DNA of 64,000 bases from the NCBI RefSeq assembly GCF_008831285.2, contig NC_045149.1, positions 12,028,629 to 12,092,628 on the forward strand, in the 5' to 3' direction. A model generated the notes under the pieces. That model saw only the letters and a list, made by a program, of their open reading frames with translations. It ran no database searches and had not been told where the DNA came from. Positions 52,028 through 63,500 of this stretch are shown piece by piece (within the stretch, counting starts at the first letter, position 1; each line of letters starts with the position of its first letter). This stretch comes from Nymphaea colorata. Taxonomy: Eukaryota > Streptophyta > Magnoliopsida > Nymphaeales > Nymphaeaceae. Position numbers and translations under genes: made by a program.

Positions 52028-55000
52028 GTTTAAAATGGAAGCTATGTAGAGCTACTTTTTAAGAAAGTGGATGAGAACTTGTATTTTGCCTCTAAATAAC
52101 AGCATCTTCAGATTCTTTAACCATCCTGACTGAGAAGACAAAAGTAATGAGACATGACAAATATTTTCTTGATTCAATATTTTATTTAATTACAGGGGAC
52201 TTTCCTTGAACTTATCAAGTGATCCAGATTAGGGTTTCGCCTCCCAGAGGAACACCCGATCAGTTCTGCGATAAAACCTGTTCTGGTCTACTGACCCTAT
52301 TTATGCGGGTTAATGGGTCAGTTCAAGGGACCTGACCCAGGATCCCATATCTGATATCTAACAATACTCCCCCTTCAAGAAAACACCTTCTCCTGAAGGT
52401 GTGAACCTGTAAAGTTTGGCAAGTTGTCCTCAAGGTGTGGTCGTTGGCTGAGTCAACTCCTCCGTGAGTTGGTTGATGGTCTCTCTCCTCACTGCCATGC
52501 TGCCCCTGGAGGGCCAATTCCTTCCATGTGTTAGAGTAAATTTATGGACGAACACATGAGGCTTGAAATTTTCATTCCCACCCATGTCCCACCTTGGTGT
52601 AAGTAAGCTAAAGCCCATTCTTGTTGGGGCCCGTGCAAGGGCACTCAAGCTTGCTGCAAAATTCAGATCAGATAATTTAAGCATGAGCCTCATGGCAAGG
52701 TAAAGACCAGCCGTTTGATCAAGGGCATGTCCTGTGTATGTCTCCAGGCTCCAAGTGATCACGTTGAGAGAAATCACTTGCTCGAATGGATGATAAGTTG
52801 TCCTTTTCATCATATAAGGACGGTCTGTAATTTGCCTGGTCCATGTGCTCCACCCGAATAAACAGGCTGACATTAGAACTGCAATGATTTCTTAGAATGG
52901 TGACATTTTTATTCAGCCATTTGTCCACAAAGCCCCTACACCCTGAGTCCTTTGCAGACCCAGTTGACTGGCAGTCTGGCATAACATAGGTAGAGAAGCC
53001 TTGCCCTTACCCCAGATTGAAAGCATACTGTACCGTTCATTGCATTGAAAATTAGATATGTGCAAACATAACTCAAGCATTTTACCCCAAGGTTTTCTTG
53101 GAGTGGGTTGGTCAGGCCGCACCCCATTCATTGGCTTCGAAACTGACTTTAGTCCTTCAAACCACAATGTGACTCTCCCCTTTGTGACACAACCATTTGT
53201 TGTCTTCACGTTAGTAGCAAGAATTGGGAAAACCAAGCTCCCTCTGGAAGTATTCAGCAGGTCCAAAATTGTCTCCCATGAAGACTGCAAATGTTCTAAT
53301 TCTGTGGTTGCATCGTTTCCTTTCGCCCTGCTGTCACCTTTCTTAAGTTGCCAATCCAAACAAGGTAATGGTGAATCGGCAATTGCTTTTCCAGGATGGT
53401 GAATACCTACAGCCATGACCCTGACATAGCAGATATTGGGCATCGATGCAGAAGTAGCAGAATTTATCATCTTAGAAGTGTGGACTGGCTCCGGTCACCG
53501 GTGTAATATGAGCAGTACACAAGACACATTTCAATGATACTTTGTGCATCTTCCAACGTCTTTATGCTGGTTGTTTTCCATTAATTTGCCATTCGAGTTT
53601 GTTCGTTGACGTGCTTCCATGCTATGATAGTACACAGTATACCAAATTCCTCCATACTTCATAAGTTCATACAACTCCTTGCTACAACAATAATACAAGA
53701 CAGTCATTGGCCTTAAAGTTTGGGTTCGTGCACCAAAATGACAAATGGACGCCTCCACCTTGCACCCGCCATTCTTATTTCCAGCAGTAGCCAGATGCAC
53801 TAGAAGTGAAAAATGGGCCAACAAAGTCCCTGCATGCTGCTTCTCCACTTGTATAACTTCTAAGGTGCCAGTCCCCTCAACTATTTGCCCAATAAGAGTA
53901 GATTCCATCTCCTTCGAGTTGACAACCAATTTCTTCTTCACCTTGTCGTCAAGAAAAGACAGGGTCCTTCCTTCTTGAAGGGCTTAGGTAAGTTCTCTGT
54001 AAAAAGATCCAACGATTGAAGAAATCATTGCCTAACCTCTTCCAAATCTGTGATAAAAAAATATTCTTCTCATGATTTTCTTCATGTAACAAACTTGAAT
54101 TACCATTGTGTGTCGACAATCTAACACCAAACACATGTGGCGCACTTCATGAAGCTTTCTATATTTTTTACTAGACAGAGAGGACATGGAGTCTGCCCTT
54201 CCTTTAATCAGTCATTATCTTCTCTTGAGGCCTTCATCCAGGTAGAGTCCAAAGGGTACCATGGCAATTTCTGGATAGGCACCAAGTAGAAAGTCCCATG
54301 AGTCACCTATTTTTACAAATTGGGTATGACAAGTGTCCCTAGCTGCCGTAAGAGCACTGGGCTTCACTAGCCATCTGGTGAGATAGTGCTGATTATTGCC
54401 AGTTTTTTCCTTCATTTCTGTTCTCCCCCATACCACTATGCCCCATGTGTCCAGCGCAACCTTCATCAACATGAATAACGTTGGGCAGAGTGATAACATC
54501 AAGGCTCCAGAGGGAAGGTTGATGGCTTGGATTGCTAATTCCCTATCCAACTGCAACTTCCTCGTCCACTCGATGTACATCGAGAAAGCCTTGGAGACAA
54601 CAATCGGACTCAGCCCCATCTCTCTTTCCAATTTCTCACTAGTTGTAATGCAAGAAGAATTAAGATTAACGGATCTTAATCCAACTGCATTCCAAACTAA
54701 GCTAAAACTATGCTTAAACTAACTAAAACTAAAGCAAATGATCAAACGAACAAGAAGAACAGAAAAAAACTGACAAAACAAGTTCATTTCTTTCAACTTT
54801 TTTGACTCTTACAAAATGACCGACGTTCCTTTATATAGAGAAAGGGATGGATTACGGATACGAATCTATTTACAAGTACTAAAAATCTAACTAGATCCAG
54901 ATACATGAATTGGTTATGCTTTCATCTTGCATCAGACTACCCTAGTTGGAAAAGAGTCATCCTCGACGAGTTTAAATTCATTCTGCCAAAATGATTATTC

Positions 55001-57526
55001 ACCTTAGAGGGTTTGAATAAGGTTTAGATCTGCTGAACAAAAGATCTCACCGCTCACTTAGGTATGCTAAAGCGGCGGCCCGCTCATTGCTCGAGGCCAA
55101 GGTGGTGGTTTTGGAGGGGGCTTTGGACAAGGAACTTGAGTTTGGACTTGGTCCTGGAGATATCCCGGACCCGATCCAGTTAAAGAAAGTGGAAGAAGTG
55201 GGTTTGGGTCTGGATCCCGATCCTTGAACCCGGAATGGCGATACAAGTTCGAACCGGGTCTGAAACCCATTTCCGTTTGAACCAGTCCCATAAAGGACCG
55301 GCCCGAAACATCGGGCAGTTTCTCCCTTCCGCCTCAAGCAAAAGGGAGAAAAAGGTGAGGAAGGGGCGGGCGCCCACCATCGCCCGCCCAACACTGTTGC
55401 AGGGAGAAGGTGGCGGAGGGTGACCGCCCGTCGCATTCGGTCCACCGGCAGGCAGCAGTCCAACGGGCGGAGCTGGTTCAAGTGACGGGGCCAACAGGTC
55501 TTCCATACGAGCAGGAGACGGAAGGGTGAAGGTATTGTCGTTGCTGGCTGCGGTTCCCACACCACGTCCACCAGGAGACGAAAGCACCGCATCTGCCATG
55601 CCGCCGGTCGAATACCCACGCCGATGACAAGGTTTTCTGCTGGAGGTGATGCCTGTTCGATCGAGCGCTCAGTGGTCGTTCCATCGCTGTCGGCCATGGG
55701 TTCAGTTCCTTCGAGTCGACGGACAATGACAGGGTGGCTGGCTTCCACTTCTCCAAGTGGTCACTCATGGCAGTAGCAGGATCCAATGTCGACCAGTCAT
55801 GCGTAGGAGGAGCCTTTTGCTTGTAGGTTGAGGGCGACACCCATGTGTAGGTTGAAGGAGGCGCCTGATCTTGGGTTGTTGAGTTCTCGTGCCCCAACCT
55901 TCGACTGAACCAATGCCCTATGAAGGGTCTCCGGCAGTAGTTCTGATGGAAACCTCCTTTGACGCAATGGCAACTAGTTCACAGCCTGACGTCCTCCCCA
56001 AGCCTCTAACACCTTTCTCAGGGAGATCCGGCTGAAACTCGCCCTTTCCAGCTTCCAATGAGAAGATGGCGTGACTATTGTTCACAGCAGGAACCTGGTG
56101 AAAACTCTGCGCTTTCTGCAAAATCGAACAAAACAACCCCCTAAAACTCATCCCTAAACTCATCAATCCTTTGATCGATGAGATCTAAGATCTGTTGTAC
56201 TGGTTCCTCCATTAACGGCAGAATTTTGTTCCTCTTAAAAGCTCGCTCTGATACCAACTAATGCAAGAAGAATTAAGATTAACGGATCTTAATCAAACTG
56301 CATTCCAAACTAAGCTAAAACTATGCTTAAACTAACTAAAACTAAAGCAAATGATCAAACAAACAAGAACAGAAAAAAACTGACAAAACATTTCATTTCT
56401 TTCAACTTTTTTGACTGTCTTTACAAAATGACCCACGTTCTTTTATATAGAGAAAGGGATGGATTACGAATCTGGATCTATTTACAAGTACTAAAAATCT
56501 AACTAGATCCAGTTACATGAATTGGTTATGCTTTCATCTTGCATCAGGTTGCCTCCTTCATCTCCCATCCAATAAGTCCTAAATATGGTTGAGGGCGGCG
56601 CAATAGCATGTAAAGAACTCTATCAGGTCTAGAGGAAAGGGAAGAAGCGCACCTCAGATTTTCAGTTGGTGGCATGGCTCTCCAATTGCCCAAGGCATTT
56701 CCCCCATACTCTCTGGTTGTGTCCAAGGCTCCCTTCCACAGAGGTTTCATAGGCTGCCTTAGTGACCTCCCTCCCCACTCTTCAACGTTGCCCTGTTTGC
56801 CTCGGCTAATAGGAATGAAGGGACAATCTGACGCCGACACTTTTTGTGTCCCTTTCTTCTCGCTAGTCCCTAACTCTTCCTGCCTTGTGGTAGCAGATCC
56901 ACGGTTGACGCCTTTCTGGTTCACATTCTCCTTCAAGGTTGTGATATGAGCATCATCTTCTTCAACTTCTTATCAATGCTTGCGACAATCATCGTCAGGG
57001 TTGTGCCATATTCTACCTTTCACCATTTTTGCTCACATTCTTCTAGATGCCTTAACATTCGGTCAATCAAGTGCTGCTTGATCTCCAGCGCAGGCTTGTG
57101 CTTAGGAGGTGCCCATCGTGGCCCTGGGAACTGTAATCGACTCCCTTCGCAATCTGGTTTCATACCTAACCACCAATAACCTTTGTCACATGGGTACTGC
57201 CGTAAAGGCAGCGTACCCATATCGGTCAAGTACGACACTGGTGCTGGTACTAGTACTGTCCTGGGTACCTCTTGGGTACTGGTCAAAACAGTACCGGATA
57301 CGGTCAACGTACTCAGGACCATATCCGTCCGATTTACAACTCAATGAAAGTTCACTGAGTCCTTTCCTATCCAAAATTTAGGATTTTAATTTTGTTCTTT
57401 ACACCATTTACACTCAAGAAACACATACAGAGTTGCGTTTTCATATTTTTGTTTAATGGTTTCTTCTTTAGAAACTATAACTTTTGAATCATGAATGTGT
57501 TATTTTGTTTGAATTCTTATTTTATG

Positions 57527-57587
<61 letters not shown>

Positions 57588-60500
57588 CCCCGTACCCAAG
57601 TTTTTTGAAAATAGTCCAAACCAGTACCTGTACCAGCACCAGTACCGGCACCCGTACCTATGTGACATAACCTTGATTCAATCTTTCAGAATCTTCTTCC
57701 AACTCCACCGTAGAGGGCCATTCCTTGGGCCAAACAGGCCAGAAGGTAACCCCTTCAGGGCAGCATAGTTCCTGGTAGTGTTCCCTAGGAAGATGAAGAA
57801 TTGTCTCTGCAGCCATAACCCAAAGGTCGCAAGGTTATGGATGTATTCATCATATGCTTTGAGTGGTTTTGAGCTCCAAGGCTCAGGGCTAGGAATGCCA
57901 TATACCTAGGATCCAAGCTGCATAAGCGTATAGCCTTCTGGAATCTTGTCTGGTTGAAGAGGCCCATGGATGATCGTTCCCTGCGACACCTAGCTGAGTT
58001 CCTGCTCTAATACCATTGTTAGCCACCGCCAACCTTGATGAGCCCTTACAAGAGGAAACCCTAAACTCACACGCACACACTCAACCCTAATCTTCATATT
58101 AGTGTTTCTCCTCCCAAACTGCGATAAACCTTGTTCTGGTCTGCCGACCCTATTTATGCAAGTTAATGGGTCAGTTCAAGGGATCCGACCCGGGATCCCA
58201 TATCTGGTATCTAACATCAGTTGTCCATAGTTCTCGCATGGTAATTCAGACAGAGCCATTTCCTTGATTACAAATATCACAGAACAGTCTAAACAGTGTT
58301 AGTCAAATATTTCTTTCACATTTACCTTTTTATCTTCAGTTATTTTCAAATTCAACCTTTAGCTTGTAACTTCATGTAACCTAATGCAGCATTCAACATT
58401 TTTGTTAGTTTGTTGTTGATCAAACCAAAACCATGATCTGCTTCAGTCTCATGAGTGATAAAACAACTGCCATGATTTAGAGACCCAGCAAAATCCTTTC
58501 TTCACAGGCTACATAGTATATATAGAGAAGAAAAATGCTGTAGCATGTTGGACATATTTTATGGTATATTCTAAACTTGTTAAAAAACCTCAACTTAATA
58601 AAAATCAAATGATCCATGAGAAACAAAGAAAGCAAGAACAAATTGGTGTCAAGCGAAGAAAGCAATTATATCAGATAAGAAGGCAGTTCAAGCACAAGTT
58701 CAAGAAATTTTTCTACCGCAATGGAGAAAGTGATTAGTTGCGACATGAAGAGCTGCCAGATTTAAGAATATAACAAACAAACTGTGCTTGTCTAGAGAGC
58801 AGTACTGCAAAAGCTGTTAGAAATTGTCCTATTAAATTAACTAACAAGGAACTGAGGAATGAAAAGCTTACATCAAGTAGCTAAATTACCTTAAACAACT
58901 TTTTGACCATCTCAGGCGAAGAATCCCAGGGCCGCATTGCTAAAGGATATATCATATTGACAGATGTTGGGGGAAATCTTCCCAAATAATCTAGAATTAG
59001 GTTATTAGATTATGATGTCATTCTCAAATAACATAAAACTTTAACAAATCTTCATGTCCACAGCAAAGGAAATAACAAAGATATACTATAGAAAATGAAC
59101 AGGAAAACAAACCTTTACAAAGAGTGCAACTATGTCTCCAATGGTAAGCTGATCGAGCTGAGCAAGCTATTTTGTTTCGATCTACCCGAGATTCTCTCAC
59201 CTCTAGCTCTTCATCATCCATGAATAGTAATGGATTACTAAACCTTTCCATCACTTCTAATCTTTCAATTGCAAGTTCACATGGTGCTGAGTCCATTTCC
59301 CTGTGGATATCTTCCTTTCGGCTGCAACTCACCTGGAATTTTCATACATGACATGAAATTGTGAAACAACAAACTCATGAATCAAACATCTCAAGAGACT
59401 CCCAAACTCTACTATCAAGATGATCCTACAGAATCTCATTCAGAAACTTCTCTTGATAACAACATAAGGCTTCCAATTTCTTTGAGTAGTATAATACTGC
59501 AATTAGAAATTCTGAAAAGGTAACCATCAAGATTGAGGTAGTTATATCACCTTGTGACTTCCTTAACAAGCTATTGTGTAGCAACGTCTGTACATCTTCC
59601 ACGTTCAGAAATTATACAACATAAGGTTTGGTTTTTTTATTGTCTTATGTCTAAATAATGATAAAGGTTAGAATTAGAAGATGAAACCATTGCAAAATTC
59701 CTTAGTGTGGGTATTTGAACTTTTATTATGATTAACTAAACAATTATATATAATATAAAGCACTTGTAGACACCCAAAATTTTTCTTCTCGAATTTCTCA
59801 GCATTTCCCAGATTTTAGCTAGTTACTTCTTACTTTTCTATGCACCAGAAGGCTATTTTGGCACACCCTCATGCTGAAATGATTTTGTGCTACCTGGGCC
59901 CAAAATTCATGCCATTCTCACTGTCCGTTTGTGTGGGAGATTGAATGAACACAGATTCACTAGTGGCACAAGACCATCCTGAACTAGTCTATAACAGAAC
60001 TCAGTTCAGAGACAGTCATATAACAGAAAGAGAAACATAACAAATGAACAATTCAAACTGAAATCAGAAATAGAAACACAAATAAAACAGATAGACTAGT
60101 TACATAATATATTTATATATAAGTTACATGGTATCGCAGGTGTAGCAAACTGTACTTAAATAAGATGTAATATAATAAAAAAAGCTAACAGTACATAATA
60201 GTAACAATACATATAAGTACACAACATTACTAACACGTGTAGCATATATCACAATACTACATATTATATAACAGGCTAACAGTATATAATATATACATAT
60301 AACAGCATAATCAACATAACAATACAAAAAAATACGTAATGAATACAAAATAAAGTTCATAACAATATATAACTCAATGCACAGTACAATATATAATGAA
60401 ATAAATCTTCAACAGTTTCGAAAATTCTATTTCATAACCAATTAAGAAACTTTAATTGAAAGGGAAGGTGACTTTCCACTTCCCATGGACTAGGCGTGCT

Positions 60501-63500
60501 GGCGCCTAGGCCAGCGCTTAGTCGCCAGCACATCTCCCATCACCTAAGTGGTGGACTTAGGCAATCGGTGTGGACTCACGCTTAGTCCACACCTAGACAT
60601 GGCTTAGGTGATGCCTTGACAACATAGTAGAATATAAGTGCTTTGTTTCCTCATAGATCTTCATGACACTCTCATGATTATTTGGGAAAAGTGATATGAG
60701 TGAGAAACAGAAAATTAAGATTGGAATTCATTCTCGAAACAAAAATCTAATAGTGAAGGAAAATCTTGAGTAGATACCTTTCCAAAGCAAATCCAACATG
60801 AAAACAAGTATATACCTTTTTTTTCTGAATAGCTTGTTTCCTCTTTCTGCATAATTTATTTCCTGGTCTTCTCTTCTTCTGCAAATATAATACAATGCTG
60901 TAATTAAAATGCATATGCATCCGTGAAATGCATGCATATTCACATGATTGTGCTGCAACTTTGTAGATTAAGATGTTTCTATTTGTCATTATGAATGCTT
61001 TGACATCCCCAGAGCACAAACTGTACTGTTTAAACAGAACAATGCAAGACTATTCGACATTGAAATGAATATTGGTTACGAGATTTATGTTCTTAAGTAT
61101 TATTGAACATCCATTCAAGCAATTTCAACAAAATAACCGCAATACATACGAAGTAGAAACTTACATTATGTGTACTTGCTAGGCGTATATTTTCAATAGC
61201 TGGAAATGTTTCAGATAGATTTGACATGCGCCATAGCGTCATCAAGCCTTTGCCAATACCATACCCCCGGACACTGGCATCCTTCTGTTCTTGAGCTTGA
61301 GACTTTCTTTCAGACCCAGGACTGGGGTACATCTGGGAAAAGATAAATTTAGATCAGCTAATGAAATTTAAGTGAGAAGCAACAAAATATACACGTTTGT
61401 CAACTGAACAGAAAGGGGAGAATGTTACTAAACTAAACGAGATAAAACCTTACATCTGGACTCAGTTAAAAGTTCACCATAAGCTAAAGGTCTAACCAAG
61501 GCCTACAGAAAGCAACAAATTGGCAAAAACAAGCAAAAGCTAAAACTCTGACTAGCAATAGCACCATAGCCACCTGATAATCTACAACTTCAGAACTTGT
61601 TCCTTAAGTCATTTTTCAGTTTTAATATGTTTTTCATAAGAAACAATAAGACTGGTGGTTCTTGCAAGTAACCTGGTGAGCATCTTACAGGCCAAATGGG
61701 TAGACATCTAAAGGATTCCTTATTGCTCATTTCTTCCTAATAAAAATGAGTAAGAGAATGAAACTGGCATCTTTCAGACACGTGAAAGAAGAGGAGTATT
61801 GCAACTGAACCAAAAAGTTCAGCTTGACTAATGCCACTAGACCAGGAATAACTGCAATTTGAAAATACCCTCATGGTTCAAATATTTTCCCCACCCCAGA
61901 AACAAGATAAAGCATAACAATAAGAGATAATTTGCGAGTGGATTAGAAAGGTCATAGCTCTTAAAATCTCTCAAATGAGACCTACTATGCTGGAATGGAT
62001 ATGAATAGTGGAAAAATAAACGTAAATTTTTACTGCCTATAGTTACCCCTTCACAGGATAATAAAGAAGACCACTTATCAATCACAGATTTTCCTAACCT
62101 TCCTTTTTTTGGGGGCCATTCCAGTAATTTGATGATTAGAATGAGGAGCCCCTATGTTATTTGTGGACCCTGTCACATTAAAATCCACAGAGAAAATTGG
62201 AATGAGAAACGACGAGTAGAGCACTTATAAAAAGCGAACCTATTACATGTAAACATGACCCCAAGACATACACAAAATCCATATCCATCCACAGATTAGA
62301 ACAGCATTAGCTAGCCAGACTAGGACATGGAAAACATAAGTTTAAAAAACATACAGACACATTCATGTTTAGCACTAAAAATGAATAATATAACACCATA
62401 TCTTACATAGAATGAAAGATTGCATGGATTAGAAAAAAATGCATAACCACCTGGCTAGGTATGAAACAATTAAAGTCAAAAGTCATCATTCCAGACAATT
62501 CCTTCCAGGAAATCCAAAGGCTTTTACAACATTAAGGAAAGAAGCAAATCATGGTAAAGAAATGATAATGGCAGTTTAACATACTACACCTAAAACATGA
62601 AAAGCTGCAACCCTTCTTCTTCTCAATCAAACCATGCAGACTAAAAGTTATGTGTTCTATTTACTTGATGAAACTCTCCAGGTTTACGATCAGGACCACA
62701 CCTAATGCAAATAAATCCCCAATAACTACAAGTATGACACTACCACCTGCTATGGCTATTTAGGCAATGCAGTTAGCTCGTTGAGTTTGGCACTTTTTAG
62801 AGCTTGTAAATGCACTCAAAAAATATATGCATCTAAAGACTTCTTATTGGCTTTAAGGCACATTGACTAGATCCAGGCTTTTTCTACTAACAGGCTCTTG
62901 ATCTTGTCAAAACCAACCAGAAACCGAATGATTTTTGCAACTAATCCACATCTTCATACTTCACACTGTTTCTTCCATAAAGAAATATGGGGTAAGATAC
63001 CAGATACCTTTTTATCAATATAAAGAAATATGAGGTAGGATACCAGATACCTTTTTATCAATACAAAGAAATATGGGGTAGGATACCAGATACCTTTTTT
63101 ATCAATAAACTAGCAAGTTAGCAGCTAGTCAGACCTACTAGTTGCTCCTTGCTTCCACTCTGATCGCTTAGTTTACCAACTAGTTGAAAAATGTCCTATT
63201 TATATGTATTTTTTGGGTTTGGACCTGGATTTAGTCCAGATCCAACGTTCTGCTCACTGTCTGTATACATCATCTGCATCTATGAAATGGCAGGTATGCT
63301 ATCTATATATTAACCATGTACTTTTCATCATGTAAGAAGGTTGCTCATACTTGATAGAGACTACGGCACGCCTAAGGCTTGGAGGCTGCCGGTTTTCCGC
63401 AGAGGAAAACCTTTTCTCCTTCTGTCATCCACTGAGCAAGCAATGCCCTTGAAAGCAATACAAGGTGAAGTGAACTAAAATTTACAAGCAGGACCAACAA

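Larger units (their letters stand above)
52364..56945 (-). pseudogene. Internal ORF region of the 6-kb LTR element (function unknown)
   Basis: Successive minus-strand open segments lie at 56552-56945, 54215-54645, 53531-53941, 52913-53470 and 52430-52873. The first two form one continuous frame if the nested 54646-56546 element and one target-site copy are discounted. Upstream, [18 protein letters not shown] (about 57030-57090) looks like a gag-type helical N-terminus in another frame. I recognise no family; stops and frame changes separate the later segments, so it is decayed. Confidence 0.45.
52196..58216 (-). mobile_element. 6-kb LTR retroelement without recognisable RT or integrase, split by a nested element
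   Basis: The 5' LTR is 58017-58216 (minus: TGTTAGATACCAG to GTGGCTAACA), followed by the primer site TGGTATTAGAGC (about 58005-58015). The 3' LTR starts at 52363 (TGTTAGATATCAG) right after the purine tract AAGGGGGAGTAT; its far end near 52196 is unclear. The LTRs share CAGTTCAAGGGA and CCTATTTATGC blocks. Minus-strand frames of 130-185 codons fill 52430-56940, but none shows protease, RT, RNase H or integrase motifs, so it is probably a large non-autonomous derivative. It sits in the 7.0-kb intron of the RLT3-like gene, same orientation. Confidence 0.75.

Noticed and set aside
55047-55897. 233- and 139-codon minus-strand frames as host genes
   Set aside because: They overlap each other, lie wholly inside the nested LTR element and lack any family motif.
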